Below are positions 35,501 to 48,233 of a stretch of 64,000 bases of DNA, piece by piece. The position numbers were made by a program, and so were the translations under genes. The notes below the pieces were generated by a model. The model ran no database searches and had not been told where the DNA came from. It saw only the letters and a list, made by a program, of their open reading frames with translations. Where the stretch lies: positions 191 to 64,190 of the forward strand of contig BDIU01000338.1 of the NCBI GenBank assembly GCA_002118135.1. The letters are read 5' to 3'. How positions within the stretch are numbered: the first letter of the stretch is position 1; every line of letters begins with the position of its first letter. This stretch comes from Trebouxia sp. TZW2008 (taxonomy: Eukaryota > Chlorophyta > Trebouxiophyceae > Trebouxiales > Trebouxiaceae).

Positions 35501-38500
35501 TACACATGTGTTGCGCAAACAGAAGGTGGCAGGCAGGCAGGCAGGCAACCTGAAGGCATGCAGCCCAGAAGAGGGCTTTGTGGATGCACCTCATACCTGA
35601 AGCATTCTGATGCGGCAAGTAGCCCTGTGCCTCTTGCTGCAGAAGTTGTCGGGTGATGCGGTTGCTGCAGGAGGCACGCATGCTCTGGAAACACAACTTG
35701 CCAGCCTCTTGTAATACCTGCACAACTCCAGCAGCACTGAATCAGCAAGAAAGGCTGCAGGATCATGGGCAAGGAATACACAGCAATATTGGCACGATGG
35801 TGTGACTGCAATTGATGCTTTTACTGCCAACGGACGCTGGCTTAGAAATTTACCGAGAACATGGCTGCATCTCATGGCTACTGTCTACTACTGCCAAAAG
35901 ATATACTGGGACTCCCTGAACACTTACATTAGACTGCTAACTGGCATTGCATGGGCAGCTTTTCAGTGATATTGTACCAGCTTAATGGCTAAGTCAGTTG
36001 TGAATCAGCACTCCATACATACTGTTAGCGTCTTCATAATGTCACACAATGTGTATCGCCAACAAGACCACATAAACAAACATTGTGGTACTCAGCAAAG
36101 CGGTCTTGCCTGGGTCAAAGTGAGCAGCAAGCCAGGCAGCTCTGACACTTCAAACATGCTCTTGCAACCCTGGGCGATCAGCTGCACAGCACCTAAGAAG
36201 GTGTCTCCTTGCGTCTCAGCCTGGCTCAAGCGTCCCAAGACTCCCGCAGCCCTTGCCCTACATCATTGACAGCAACAGTAAGAGTGACAACAGCAGCAAT
36301 GGTAGCATTCATAGCAGTAACAACAGTAGCAGCAACAGTGACTGTGACTGTGGCAGTGACCATGACAGTTAAGGCAACAGTGAAAACAACAGTAATGATG
36401 ACAAAGTAATGTAAAATGACAAATTGACAGACCATTTACAATTTGAGCAAGCTGGATGAAGTGTCACAGACATAGTAAGGCAGCCTGTCTTGAGTGAGCT
36501 GCATACCTAAAGTCAGACAAGGCATCTTGCAGCAGGGAGACAGCAAGGGGCTGTGCATTGCTGACCATGGTCTGTGCTGCTGTGCTGATGCCACTCATAG
36601 GACCTAAGTGCTCCTGCAGGACAAGATCTCTTTGCTCAATGCACACTCAGAAAAAGCTTTTGACCAACAGGGATTCCACCAGCATCCTTCAGCAAATCCA
36701 TGGAAAGTGGTTCACCCATGTGGGTTTCACTGCCCACATGCAGATGTTGAGGCCAGGGCAGACATGACAAAAGCAATGAGACTCACAGCATGGCTGCAAC
36801 AACTGCAACAAGCGCAATGTAACCTCCGACTCACCTGAACAAGCTGCCAAACTTGAGGCAGACGATCAACAGCCTGGCCAGTCAGCTTTGCCAGGAACTG
36901 CAGCCATAGCCCTGCTTCTGCTGCAGAAGTGGTGGCATCAGGCATCAAGCTTGTGGATGTACTCGCAGGCTGCATTCTAGCCTCTGCTGACTGGTTGCTT
37001 TGGGTGTTTGAAAGCCCCAACGCATCCTGCATGACATGCTGGATATGCTGGCTGGAGGCAAGAGACTGTTACAGGGAACACGCAATACGCACATGTTTGT
37101 TTCAGCACGTTGAGGATGCTGCCCTACTTGATTGCCGACATGAGAAGAGGCTACTGACACAAGGGTGGACTCGTGATAGGGTTTCATGATTGGGACAATG
37201 TCTCCAGCAAAGGGTTTGTGCAATCCTGTATGGTTCTGTAGTGACTCTGATGCAAATCGCAACCTGGTTGCAGAGCAGTTGGGCCTTGCTGAGCCTCTGC
37301 ATTGACACGCATTGGGTTGAGAACCTTTCGTGCACATCCCAATACCGCCTTCAAACATTGAGCCCTACCTTGTCCAATTTCCCAACAAAATGACCAGTAC
37401 AAGAATGCTAAGGGTGTTGCAAACCCAATGCATTGGTGTCAGGACTTGATCAGCAATGTACCTCATGACCGCCTTGTAGGTGTTGCCACTGCACATCTGA
37501 CGCCTCCTGCTGCGCTTGGGCCTGCATGAGCTGCTTCAGGGAAGCCTTGTGCTTGACCTCAGCAGCTGCAAATGTTTGCTTGACATGAGCCGTCTGCACA
37601 GCATACAAGGCTATTCAGTGCCCATTCAAGCTCCTTTGTCTTCTGTACTTGAGTTGTACACAAATGATACGTCAAGACACTGTACATTGGAATGACCAGC
37701 AGCTTGCCCAGGGCATTGGTCCCGTGATGGACGTAGATGGTCCTTGAGCTGTGCAACAATCTAAAGTGCAAAGCATTCACAGAAGGCAATGCAGCTGAGA
37801 GAGGACACTCTGAGTACTGTCGTTGAGCCTTCCAGCAGCACACATGACTTAATGCTCAAGCTCAGATATGCCTCTGTCACAGACGCCATGATGTATATAC
37901 ACCACATGCGCATACTGCGACTGTTCGTGCACCTCTGCAAAGCTTGTGTCTACATGTATGCTGACAAACACAGTGTTGCAGCCAGATTTTGTGGCTTCTG
38001 CGGACTTTGACCCCAGACCCACCTGAACTTCCAGGAACAGCCTTGACGGGGTCTAGGCGATGAGTAGAGAGCGCTTCCTATGCATGCAGGAGTGACAGGT
38101 GCTTCATGAGGTTTGCTTATGTACCACCAATACAGTGAGGGGTTGACCAGGTACCCACCTGGGCTTCCAGGAACAGCTTGATAGGGTCCAAGTGGTGCGT
38201 GGAGCGAGCTCCTTCTGCATGCAGGTGCAGCAGGTGCTTCATGGCGTCAGCAGCCTGCCGCACGGTCACATAAGGGCTCCTCAACAAATTGGTCAGCTTG
38301 GCTGTCATCATGTCCACCCCCTGCAGGGCAAATGCAAACTTATGCCCCATGTGCGACTGCATGCATTTGGTTATGGCGTCTTGTGGCGTCTTTAGCCTGC
38401 TGCGATGTCATGAGGGCTCCTTGATAGGTTGTTCAGCTTGGCTGTTGTCATGTCCACCCCCTGCAACAGGCAATTGCAAGTTTGTGTCCCCTGCCCCGCT

Positions 38501-41500
38501 GCATGCATCAGTTGAATGCACAGCACATGCATACAATGGAGTTGTGCAAAGTGAGTGCCAAACCTCTCAGCGCCTCCAACCTTGAGATTTTGCTTGCCAA
38601 TGCTGGCATTTATACTATCCATTGATGAGGGAACAGTACAATTGAGCTGCCATGGCCAGTGAAGCTGCAGCTACACATGCACAATGACATGACGTTAGAC
38701 TAGATTCTATACCAAGCTTGATGCTGAACTTTTTGCTACATGAGCACGGCAAATTTGCTGCTATAGTCGTTTGACACGCAGAGCAAGCGTGGCCTGAGAT
38801 GGCGCGCAACAGGCGTGGATCTGGACTCAAAACTTCAACGTCTGGCTCAAGTTATGTCACATGCTTAGGTAAGTCAGACTAACTTGCATTCAAACAGAAG
38901 ACGTGTGCAAGACAGGAGACGGCAGAGCACAATGATACACATTGGTGTCTACAGTGATTTCTCTTTGTAACAACTGCTTTGGTTACAAAGAGGCTTGTCC
39001 CTACATGGAGTTGTCCTTACTTAAAGGGACCACTGCAGTCAGACTACAGCAATTGGCTCTCAGTGGCATTCTCCTCACGTCATGAGTGTCCTTACATTGA
39101 ATGTCCTTACACAGAGACGTCACTGTACCTTGTCCACTTCCAGGAACAGGTTGTGCCAGACGCCCTCTGTGGGCCCTTCAGCCGCCACATCAGCCATGAT
39201 GCCCTTGGCTTTGCGATACTCACTCACCACCTACATGGCCAACAAGCCATCATCATTCACTGCTGCAACATGTCTGCAGGTGATACTTCTGGTCATGGCT
39301 GCAGCACATGTTGCAGCAGTGTGAGGTGCTAAGCATGGACGTGCCCTCCATCATGCACAGCTAGCAAAGCCGGCCTGGGCCATATGCATGTCAGCAATGT
39401 AGGCTGGTCAGCTGTGAGGTGTTGTCCACAATACGGGGTCAGCCAGGATGCTGGTCTCTCAGGTCCCAGTCCATGAGTGACAGTTGACACTGGCGAAAAG
39501 CAAAAGAGAGGCTTGCATGCCTGGCTTAATCCACAAGGTGTAAGGCAGCTGACATGTCAAGTCTGTGCAAATCATGATGCAACTCAGAATCTGCTTGAAC
39601 ACAAGCAGGACATCACGTTTGTTGTAAGCAGACTTCAGACGCAAACGTTCCAGCGCAAACTCTGCCGCTGACACATCCACAAGGCAGTTTGCTGACATCA
39701 AGTGTTGCTTCTTAGGCATCAGGATTGCAGCATGGTGCATTGCTCACCGTGTCAAAGTCCCCACGCTCAGTCTCCTGCATGATCCGGGTGGGCAGGCTGA
39801 AGAGGGCCTCGTAGCGCCGCAGCAAGCCCATGACGCTTTTGATACGGTCGCTCATGCTGGCCCTCTCTAGCATGCTGGCCACTGCCCGCTTTGCTTCTTG
39901 CTGAACCTGCAGATGAACAGCCCAGGCAGGTCAAAATCAGCTGTGTCGCAAGCTGACAAGAATTGTGTCAGCCAAGGGAACAGGTTCAGATGATGATATC
40001 AGACAAACCAGCTTGAGACGTGCAGAAAAAAGAGCGCAGCACTGCTTGGGTGCTTGTCAGCCAGAACCAGTTGGCTTTGAGCATGGATCTGCAAGATGAA
40101 GAGTTAGCTCTTGCATAGTTGCATGTGCTTAAGCGAGTATGACAGATGCACAGGCCACTTGATTTGCTGCTGAGCTGACAGGGACAAATTTCATCGGCCT
40201 GTTTCACTACAGCACTGCACTGCAGATCGGTACAGCGCTAGCAGCGACCACTGTATAGCACGCAGGAGCTATGGCCTTACATCTGTGACAGCTGCGACCA
40301 TATCAGCAGTGCTGGCTCCATCTGCACTGTCCCCGTAGTCTCCCTCGGCCTTCCTGAGCCTCATATGAATGTCATCAATGGTGCTCTTACAGCTGATGAA
40401 CCGCTCGAAGTTGTCCTTGACCTGCAGACCATGAGAAACTGAATCAGCAAGTACAATAGCAACTTTGTGGGTCACCATGCTTTGAGCAGCTGTAGACGTG
40501 ACTGCAGTTTGGCTTGACAATCAGACACAGGTGTGCAGTCCAAGCATTGCAAGAGACATTGCATGTTACTGTGCTTGTTGCAGACTGATGTTGAGCAGAT
40601 TTTGCCATCGAAATGAAGCTGCCACATGGTTTGGCATGCGAATTTGTAAGTGCTGAGGAATGGCGGGCTTTTGACTTCAGTCAGTCAGCAGCTGCGACGG
40701 AATGCATGTCAGCTGCATGCAATGAGCATGTCATGCAGCGCTGAAGCTGACTTGCCAAATCTTTGAGCTGGCCTGTACGCTCTGAAACTTCAAATTTCAG
40801 GTTGGCCTGGCCTGTCTTCAGGTCAGACAGTGTGGTGTCCCCATGCAGGATTGCCAGATATATGGCAGCCTCAAAGCTGTCTTGAGTAGGCATGACCTGC
40901 AGCAGTTTTGAATGAAGTTATGCAATTGATGCAGCGAGTGGCAAACAGCTGAGTAAGCAGCCCACAGAATGAGTATTTACAGAACAACAGCTGCGAGTAA
41001 AAGCAAAAAGTTGTTGCTGTTGCAAGAATCACCAAAGCGCACATCGCTACATTCTGTGCAAGGACTGATATTTGCACTGTTCAACCATGCACAGGTGAGC
41101 AACAGATACCCATCCAGCTTTGGGACCTCACCTGCTGCCTGTACTCTTCGATGTTTCCTGACAGATCCAAGAAAGGCTTTGTTGCTGCTGCCTTGACTGC
41201 GTCATTTGCTGCTTCCTTGGTGTTGCGACGATTGATGTTGCCCTTCCTGACCAGAAGAGCATCCTGAACAGTTGACCACAATGAGCAAATGTCTAAAACG
41301 GCTGATCTCATGAGTTGACAGCAATGCACCAGAAGGAACACTTACATTGCGTTTTGGAATACCAAACCTTGCAGCTGCTCTTTCTTGGCGTACCTGCATG
41401 CAAAACCAAGTATGCATGCAAGTATAGAAGTCTGAGTCAGGGAGCTGCCATCTGCTGCGCCTTGACAGACAGGCTGCTTGGACAGGCTCGCACAGCACAA

Positions 41501-41807
41501 GGGCACTTACCAATCGCAAGCCATGTGCGTCTATTCTGCCCATTCCCAGTGGGTCTTGACTGTCAGCCTCAAGGGCAGCTGCCTGCCAAGCCAGTCTTGC
41601 AGCTGCCTCTCCAGAGTCATTTGACGGCACTGCATGAGTGGAGATATTCAAAGACACCCGCTGTGACTCATTCTCCTCTACCTCCTCCCAAGCGCGTGGG
41701 CCTTCAAAACTCGCTGGCTGATCGTCCTGGATCTCGTTTGCTTCCTCAGGTGGGTCATCCTCTATGTCCAGCATTTCAAGCTCATCTGGATCAGCTTCAG
41801 CAGACAT
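32506..41807 (-). CDS. SEC5: Exocyst complex subunit Sec5 (EXOC2), about 20 exons, about 1000 aa
   Basis: Resolved exons: 41807-41511, 41393-41346, 41263-41132, 40896-40756, 40421-40281, 39906-39748, 39230-39129, 38320-38159, 37593-37462, 37047-36835, 36613-36507, 36257-36110, 35717-35597, 35458-35357, 34906-34654, 34247-34166, 33395-33240, 32922-32506. One exon near 33600-33490 is uncertain. Diagnostic Sec5 blocks are DPLGMGRIDAHGLRL, LKDLVKDNFERFISCKSTID, SDRIKSVMGLLRRYEALFSL, and VVSEYRKAKGIM. The C-terminal SVGGLLQLLLELQYMHAAL also fits. Sec5 is a core exocyst subunit that tethers secretory vesicles to the plasma membrane. No IPT domain was seen, as in plant Sec5. Several donors appear to be GC instead of GT. 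The start is the ATG preceding an acidic N-terminus, as usual for Sec5. Confidence 0.85.
36268..36408 (+). repeat. Imperfect (AACAGY) tract
   Basis: A run of AACAGT/AGCAAC/GTGACT-type words without a stable unit, just upstream (in transcription order) of the Sec5 exon starting at 36257. Simple-sequence origin is likely. Confidence 0.6.
38020..38470 (-). repeat. Partial copies flanking Sec5 exon 38320-38159
   Basis: The 5' half of the exon (GVDMMTAKLTNLLRSP) is duplicated at about 38464-38395 as GVDMTTAKLNNLSRSP followed by a stop. Its 3' end with donor is duplicated at about 38100-38020 ('CTGTTCCTGGAAGTTCAGGTGGGTC'). Confidence 0.75.
38950..39127. mobile_element. 178-bp MITE, copy 1, abutting a Sec5 splice donor
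   Basis: Left end TACAGTGATTTCTCTTTG and right end ...ACAGAGACGTCACTGTA form terminal inverted repeats of about 20 bp, bounded by TA. A second element of exactly the same length lies at 54584-54761 with the same internal words ('taacaactgctttggttac', 'gtccttacattga'). TIRs starting CAGTG plus TA borders suggest a pogo/Tigger-type Tc1-mariner MITE (inference). No transposase is present. The right end begins one base inside the Sec5 intron donor (minus strand: exon end 39129, then G, then TACAGTG). Confidence 0.7.
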
Positions 41808-42036
41808 ACCCTCTGGCGTGCTGGGCCTCAGCACGTTACTGACACGGATCAGTACAGGGAACCCGTGCTCAGGTGCCAGATTTGCGCTGCAGTCTAGCGA
41901 CGAGTTGCATCGGCGGGTGCGATCATCATGATAACAGCGCGAAAAGCAGCTACGTCAAAAATCAAGATCGGTGCACAGTGCGCGACAACATCCTTCAGCG
42001 GGACTGTTTCAGAGACATCATTGGCGGTGCTCAGAC
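41808..42036. promoter_or_regulatory. Bidirectional CpG-rich promoter region
   Basis: The segment between the Sec5 ATG (41807, minus) and a proposed plus-strand ATG at 42037 is dense in CpG compared with the Sec5 body. No TATA box is obvious. Confidence 0.35.
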
Positions 42037-44266
42037 ATGCTTGCCATTCTCGAGGACAGTAAAGTCTTCGCTTCAATTGCTTCCGCAACACCAACGAGGC
42101 GCGAAAGTAAGGGCAGTAGGTCAGGGAGAGTTCAGACTGACTTGAGGAATCGCCATAGAAAGAAGAAGACGGACACATGCCTGAGCCAGTTGACTGAAGA
42201 CGAGTCATCACTTTGCCTTCATGTCTTAGCAGCACAAGCAAAGCATGACTTTGTGCAATTCGGAAGACCTTTCCAGATCTGGCAATTGCATGCAGTTTAA
42301 TAAGAGGTCTTCCAGTCAAGTCATCGTCATGGGGTCAGGGCACTCAATGATTGCCACGGAATTGGGGTCTAAGCCCAGAGCGTCAAAACAGCACAGCCTC
42401 ATGCATGAACAACAACGGAGCACCGACATGCGTTGTGTCAGTCTCAAGCTGTGCCTGATCTGGCCTAACTCATGCTTGCCTAATCTGGCCAAATGCTCTT
42501 ACAACTCATATTGAGAAGCTGCTGTGGAAGGCGCAGTCCTGAGCCTGGTCGGATAGCGACGCTGCAAACCGTGGCCGGCTCTCTTCCCTGCAACAGGCAG
42601 CAAAGTGTCCCACGACTGTATTTGCGTGTTGTCGATACGCCGAATCCCTGTTGTCTGGAACTCCTCTTGATCTGTCCCACCAAGCATTGAAAAGGGCATG
42701 AACATGGACATGCAAAGCACTGGGACAGCAACCACTCTGTGGCTTAATGTTCAGGTGCCATTCGACAATGTCAGCCTACTGTTGTACACAAGAGTCCGGC
42801 AGCAAGTTCTTGCTGCAGTCGCTGTTTGCTGGTTGACGTCACACCGATGCTCTCCCTTTTGTCTTGTCATTTCAGTTGAGATTGGGACTCGTCGGAGACC
42901 ACCGCGACATAGCTGAACTCAACACAGCAACTCAAGCTACCCGACGCCTTCTTTTGCTTGGAACACTTCTACTTGCCAAATAGAGCTAAACATGCTGCTT
43001 CCTGCAGCTATTGCGTCTTCTGGCTTCGATGGCAAATCTTTCAGATTGCAATTCCATGAAAGTCACTTTTGACCTTGAGTAATTTGAGTAAGTCGCTGAG
43101 CAAGCACAGCATGTTGAGAACACCCTTTTTTGCGCCGGACCTGACTTTGATTCTCACTGTCAACATGTCTGCAGGCAGGTGGCCATCATTTGTACTGCAA
43201 GCAGACAATTCAACAGGGTCACTAAGCAGAAGTGCCACCGCTTCCCAGTGTCTTTGCGCACAGACGTTCTACTTCAATGCTGCTGTGCCCCTTCAAAGCC
43301 GATGCCAAATTCTGCCTCTTGGTGCAGTCATGCAGCTCCTCTGCAGAGTATGGCTTGGTCGCCGTATGCCAACAACTGTTGCTGATTCAGTGTTGCCTGC
43401 AGGCGGAACATGAGCACAGCCAAGATCACAGCCTTGGCCGACAGCTTCACTCTGCTCTTCTGCAGCAACAGGCCACCACTTACAGGTTGAATTGCCTTCC
43501 AGGTGACTTCATAGCTGTTGCTAGCCACCACCGCTAGCATTAGTGCAGTGTGCCGCATGCATCTTTTTGAGCATGTTCAGTAGAATTTTGACGCTTCTCA
43601 GGCGATCATGTCTGCTGTGCATACTGCAATGGTTGGATGAGTGGTACCGTCACCAAAAATGAGTACACAGCTTCCTCTTTTGCCAATGTTCCCCTGTGCT
43701 TGCAATCTCTGCAGATCTAACGATCATGCTTTGGCGCAAATGCACATACAGCTGCCCTGCCGCTCGCAAGCTTGTAGCTTACAAGCAAAACAGCGTCATG
43801 TTCTCTGAGACTTGCATTCTCTGCCAGCAGAACCCTGGATACAATGCCGATGGCACACAGCTTTCCTTTCTTGCCTCAATTCAAAATTTATTGCAAGCTT
43901 GCCATGAATATCCTGAGCCTGTCACCGCAAGACATCTAAGGCCCAAATTCCACTATGAGCATAGCACACTGGCAGAATCTCAGGTAATGCTGACATGTAT
44001 TGCTGAACAAGACAGTTTAGCATGTACCAACATGTTTTTGAGCCTAGAGGCGTTGAGTGTGAGCGCAGCACACTGCCAGGATCTCAGGTCATGCTGACAT
44101 GCATTAGGTTGGTCAAGTGACCCTGTCACTGCAATGCATGTGTGCTGTGATGCTGGAGGAGACTGCCGAATACTGCTTGCACTCATTGAGCGATAATCCA
44201 GGCATTGTACCTCTGCCACTTGTTCACTTGCAATTGTACTTGCCCCTGCACATGTATCAAAGTTGA
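42037..44266 (+). CDS. Unidentified plus-strand gene; last two exons supported
   Basis: The best-supported exons are 43715-43983 and 44108-44266, joined in phase 0. The first encodes a Cys-containing stretch (ETCILCQQNPGYNADG). The second encodes EETAEYCLHSLSDNPGIV and ends LQLYLPLHMYQS. A first exon at 42037-42106 (MLAILEDSKVFASIAS) with donor AAA/GTAAGG fits the phase. Open plus-strand frames near 42700-42800 (MNMDMQSTGTATTLWLNVQ) and 43160-43240 are candidate middle exons. The donor of exon 43715-43983 is copied about 100 bp downstream (44055-44090), as at other genes here. I do not recognise the family. A minus-strand reading of 43558-42500 is an alternative for the middle part. Confidence 0.35.
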
Positions 44267-44399
44267 GTACCATGTGTCAAATACCTGCAATGTCTTAGCA
44301 CATGGCAGGTGTACTTCATGGCACTTTCTTGAACAGTTGGCTGCCTATGCGTGACCTTCAATAGCAACTTGGCACTGACAGAGGCTAGCTTCTGTAAAA

Positions 44400-45330
44400 A
44401 TTCTCTTTGCGATTTTCGTTTCACAAAACATCAACTGACAACTTCGCGATTCACTACCGTGTCCTCACGTCGGTGAACCTCCGGCTGTGGAGCTGCCGCT
44501 GCAGTTGCGTGACGTCACGGCAATCTCCCACACCGGTGCACGTGCTGTCATTTTCGGTTGCACACACGCTTGAAGTGATGATAGTAGTCTTCGTAGGCAT
44601 GCACACTACCCTTTATGAGTCATCGATGGCAATGAGTCATTCTGCTAGTACAAGTTCCAGTCTTCGCAACTTCTCGCTGAGGATTGTCCTGTGACTCAGC
44701 CAGTTGTAACAGGGCTGCCAGCGCTATTGAAGTCCGCAGACGAGCCTTACCCCCAGCTTCAACCTGTCTCGCAGCTGCGGACGCTGGTTTCTACAGTTGT
44801 GTGAGCAGAAGAACAGTCGGCCGTCAGCTTGCACGACTGCTGACGTCTCAAAACCGTAGTAGCTGCAGCTAGTGCGTTGTGTGACGTCAGGACAACAAAC
44901 TGCTGCGAGGAGTGCTTTCGGACCATCAGACCCAGGTACGCAGTTCTCCCGCGCACCATGTCAGCTTCAGCGGATGTCTGGGTTTTCCCGCTTGTGCCCC
45001 GCGTCGTTATCTTGTAGGCATGCATGTTCGCGCTGAGCGTGAAATTGGGCGTACACTTTTCGCGTGTTGTTGGATCAGCACAACGCAAAACTGCATTTGA
45101 TGTCTGCATTGACATTCGGGTGTCTTTTTGTGGAAAGTTTGTCGCGTCTCAGCTGTTGCCGCTCACTCAAGTCGCACTGTCTTGAGGCTCACCTACCCGA
45201 CAGGGCGGGAGCCCGCGTCGTTCAGGCTGCCTATCGTCTGCTTGTACTACATGATGTCATCGTGTGCAGCAACTCTAGCCTTTGCGTGACATGTTGTGCA
45301 AGCCACTGGAGACTGCTAGTAGCAGCAAGC
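44400..45330. promoter_or_regulatory. CpG-rich region upstream of the small coiled-coil gene
   Basis: About 900 bp of visibly CpG-rich sequence with many CGTCAC/GACGTC words precedes the gene starting at 45481. Short frames in it show no splice-consistent exon. It probably contains the promoter and 5' UTR. Confidence 0.35.
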
Positions 45331-45480
45331 AAGTAACAAAGTCTTAAGCTTTCTCAGATTGGCTCAGGGCCTGCAGGGCTGTGGCAGCAGTCAGTATAGC
45401 AGTCAAACTGTCGCGATTTGACACATTTCTAGCAGCACAAAACTGCAACAAGCCTCAACCAACATAAGGTCAACCCGAGG

Positions 45481-46710
45481 ATGCAGCATGAGCAGGCAAC
45501 CAGTTCAAAGGTAATTTTGTGATGCATATGCTTGCACACTGACACACTGATGTACAAGGTCCGTTTGCTCCAGTCACATTCCACAAATGTGCACCTGTCG
45601 CATGTGCATGTTCTGCACAAATATCTTCATGCATGTTCTGATGCAAGTGTTGCCAAACTGCAGGCATCTGATGTCACAGAAGAGAGTGGCACACTCCTTG
45701 GCAGAAGAGCAGATCCTGACAAGGTACATGGCAGCCATATGCTCGAAGTTTGACTTGCATGCCCAGCCCATTCACAAGTTTGTTGTGCTCACAATCAGGT
45801 TGCTCAACATTGATGTGTGCCAACATTCTGCAGAGTGTGGAACAGCTGCGTGCTCAGCTGAGCGCTGCTGGCATTCAGGACAAATCCACAGGCGAAAGTG
45901 CTTCTTCGTCTCCGCCGGTGGGCGCTCCGGTTTCAGGACTGCAACCTGAGCAGACAAGCAGTCAGCAAGACCAGAGGCAGGATGTGCACGGCAAGGATCA
46001 ATACCAGAGGCAAGCTCAGCTTTTGAGCGAGCAGTTGGAGGCAGCTAACAAGAAGCTGCTGCAAGCTGAGAACACAGCCAATGATCTGAGAGCTGCAATG
46101 CGCACCAAGTTGGCTGTGTCAGATCAAAGGCAGATCCAGATTGAATCACGAGTAGTTGAACTGCAGCAACAAATTCAGCTGCACAGCATCCCTGCTGAAG
46201 CTGAAAGGACTGCGCTCAAAGCCAAGTGTGAGGCACTACAGGCTGAGAACGCAGAGCTCAAGCAGCAGGCAAGTCACAGCAGATTGTGTGCTTGCAAAGA
46301 TGCATATGCTGTGCAGGCGGCTTGACAAGTCGACTCAAATGGTATTCGGTGCATGTACAAAACACTGTCTTTTGCGCCGCAGAGCATATGCAGGTCACAC
46401 ATCTAGCTGATGACATCATGCTCACATGCAATAGGTGCTTTCAAGTGACATGGTGCCTTGCATTGCCTTGCTCTTTGAACTGCCCCAGCCTCACCAGATT
46501 CTACCTCGCAAAACCATCTGAGATAAGTATTTGTTGCAGCATGTCACATTGTAGCTTGCAGCTTGCATGCCCACCTTGTGTAAACCTTCATTCTGCTGCA
46601 GTTTGCTAAATGTTGCATTTGACATCGCTGGTTGTTGTGCTAAGGTTGCAAGTCTGCAGCAGCAGCTGAGCAAAGCTGACACAAGCGTTGAGTCAGTGGA
46701 GGCCTTGTAG
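45481..46710 (+). CDS. Small coiled-coil protein, 4 exons, about 196 aa
   Basis: Exons 45481-45510, 45664-45723, 45834-46268 and 46645-46710 join in phase 0 throughout. The start MQHEQATSSK is followed by a hydrophilic stretch with a Ser/Pro-rich patch (SASSSPPVGAP). From about residue 80 a heptad-rich coiled coil follows (QLLSEQLEAANKKLLQAE, ALKAKCEALQAENAELKQQ). Intron 3 appears to begin with GC (CAG/GCAAGT), since reading through reaches a stop after a Cys-rich nonsense tail. No family is recognised. The next gene also encodes a coiled coil but has its own CpG-rich first exon, so they are kept separate. Confidence 0.5.
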
Positions 46711-48233
46711 CATACTTTGGACATCATGAGCCCACAGACATATTGAGGTAACCCCTGCTTGGCTGCAATATTCAGGGCAACACTACAGTGTGTATACATG
46801 TTTGCCAGTTTAGTTTAGCCCAAGTGTGATGAGACTTGTTGGCATGTTCATGGGATTAAAGTTTGGTGTTGCTGCATTTTCAATGCCATATGTACACGTT
46901 GCTGATTTGTGTGTCCATGAGCTTGTCTTGTAGCAGCTGAGCAACAGTGTGAATACAACGGCAGCCAATGACAACACCGCTGAGGCTATACCTATGCTGT
47001 GTGAGTGCAGGTCGACAGATCTTGAGATATAAGTCATGTCAAGTTTAGCAAGCCACATACTTGCTGGCTGCTTTGGACTACAGAGCCTCCTGTTGTGGCG
47101 CCTTAGGGCGTAAATCTTTCTTGTTTTCTTTTCTTCCGCTTCTTTCTTTGGACGATCTCAGCAGCAGCAAACATGAAGTACGCACTGCTTACTGTGCTGC
47201 TTCTACATTTGCAGATAATTGCATGATGCAATAGTTTGAAATTAGGACCCCTGTCCAGATAGCCTGTTATGATTGTGTAAATAGCAGGAGGTGTCAGTGG
47301 ACAATAGGACAGACCCTTGTTATACTAGTGGCCCATTGCAACTCTTGAATACCCAGTTTCAGTTTGGGCTCAGCAAGCAACAGCTGCTCCTCTGCAAAAG
47401 CTTGAGAATTCTTGCCAACATTGCCAGCTTTTCACATGTGATTGACCCTTGGCTTTAGTTTAGGCAAGTTTGCTTGAGTATCTGTTTAAATGATTGCTTT
47501 GCAAATGATGAGAGATTTTGCACTTGATAGACTTGTGTTTTGTATGCTTGCGAGTGATTTGAGATGCTTCATCTGATGGACTTGTAGTTCCAGCCGGAAT
47601 GGCTTAGTGACATGCTTCTGGCAAACAGTTGTGTTTGTAAAAGTTTGACTATTGGTGTGATGAGTCTGCCTGTATGCATTGCTCGTTTCCTACCCTAGCC
47701 TCATTCACAACTGCAAGCCAGCCATGACTGAGCTGCAACCGTCTATTGCTATAAATCGGACATCACATGTAACAGTTGCTGTATGCACAGCAACAGCAGA
47801 CCTGTCAGGCATGTGAAGCGACTCTGTGCACATCCAGTACACACACAGCCCACATCATGATGCACCTGTCTTCAGACAGACACAGGACTACACAGCATGA
47901 GAGATGCGTCATGTGTACATCTGCTTCTTAGTGCTGCTGCAAAGACTGTCACAGCATGGAGTCCAGCATGACATTGTCATGAGCTGTATCAACGCAAGCA
48001 TATGGTGCCAGCAGCAGGTGTGCTTGGCAAGCTCACCTCAGCTTGCGGACTTGCGGCAAACAAGATACCTGCCCCGTAAGCTGTCCAAGGCCAGCGTTCC
48101 ATTTGCTTTGCAGTGCAAGGCTGAATGCTGCGGCCTGCAAGAGGGCTACAGACTGAAAGTGCCCATACCGCCAGTCCTGATTTAGTTTCTTGTGACGTGC
48201 GTAAGAGGCTGCAAGGTTGGCAAGTTGACTTCT
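46711..48233. other. Intergenic spacer before the coiled-coil/OTU gene
   Basis: About 1.5 kb of TG/CA-rich sequence with no splice-consistent exon. The last ~50 bp become CpG-rich and presumably contain the promoter edge of the gene starting at 48234. No repeat or RNA gene was recognised. Confidence 0.4.

Noticed and set aside
40009..40088. Possible extra Sec5 exon
   Set aside because: It has an acceptor, but joining 40281 directly to 39906 gives the spacing expected from plant Sec5. Including it breaks phase at its best donor.
42500..43558. Minus-strand gene starting MRHTALMLAVV
   Set aside because: Three open minus-strand blocks look protein-like, but no phase-consistent splice chain was found. 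The plus-strand terminal exons at 43715-44266 are stronger evidence for the locus orientation.
45723..45834. Read-through of exon 2 of the small coiled-coil gene to 45814
   Set aside because: That model leaves a 19-nt intron, too short for splicing. The donor at 45723 keeps phase 0 and gives a 110-nt intron.
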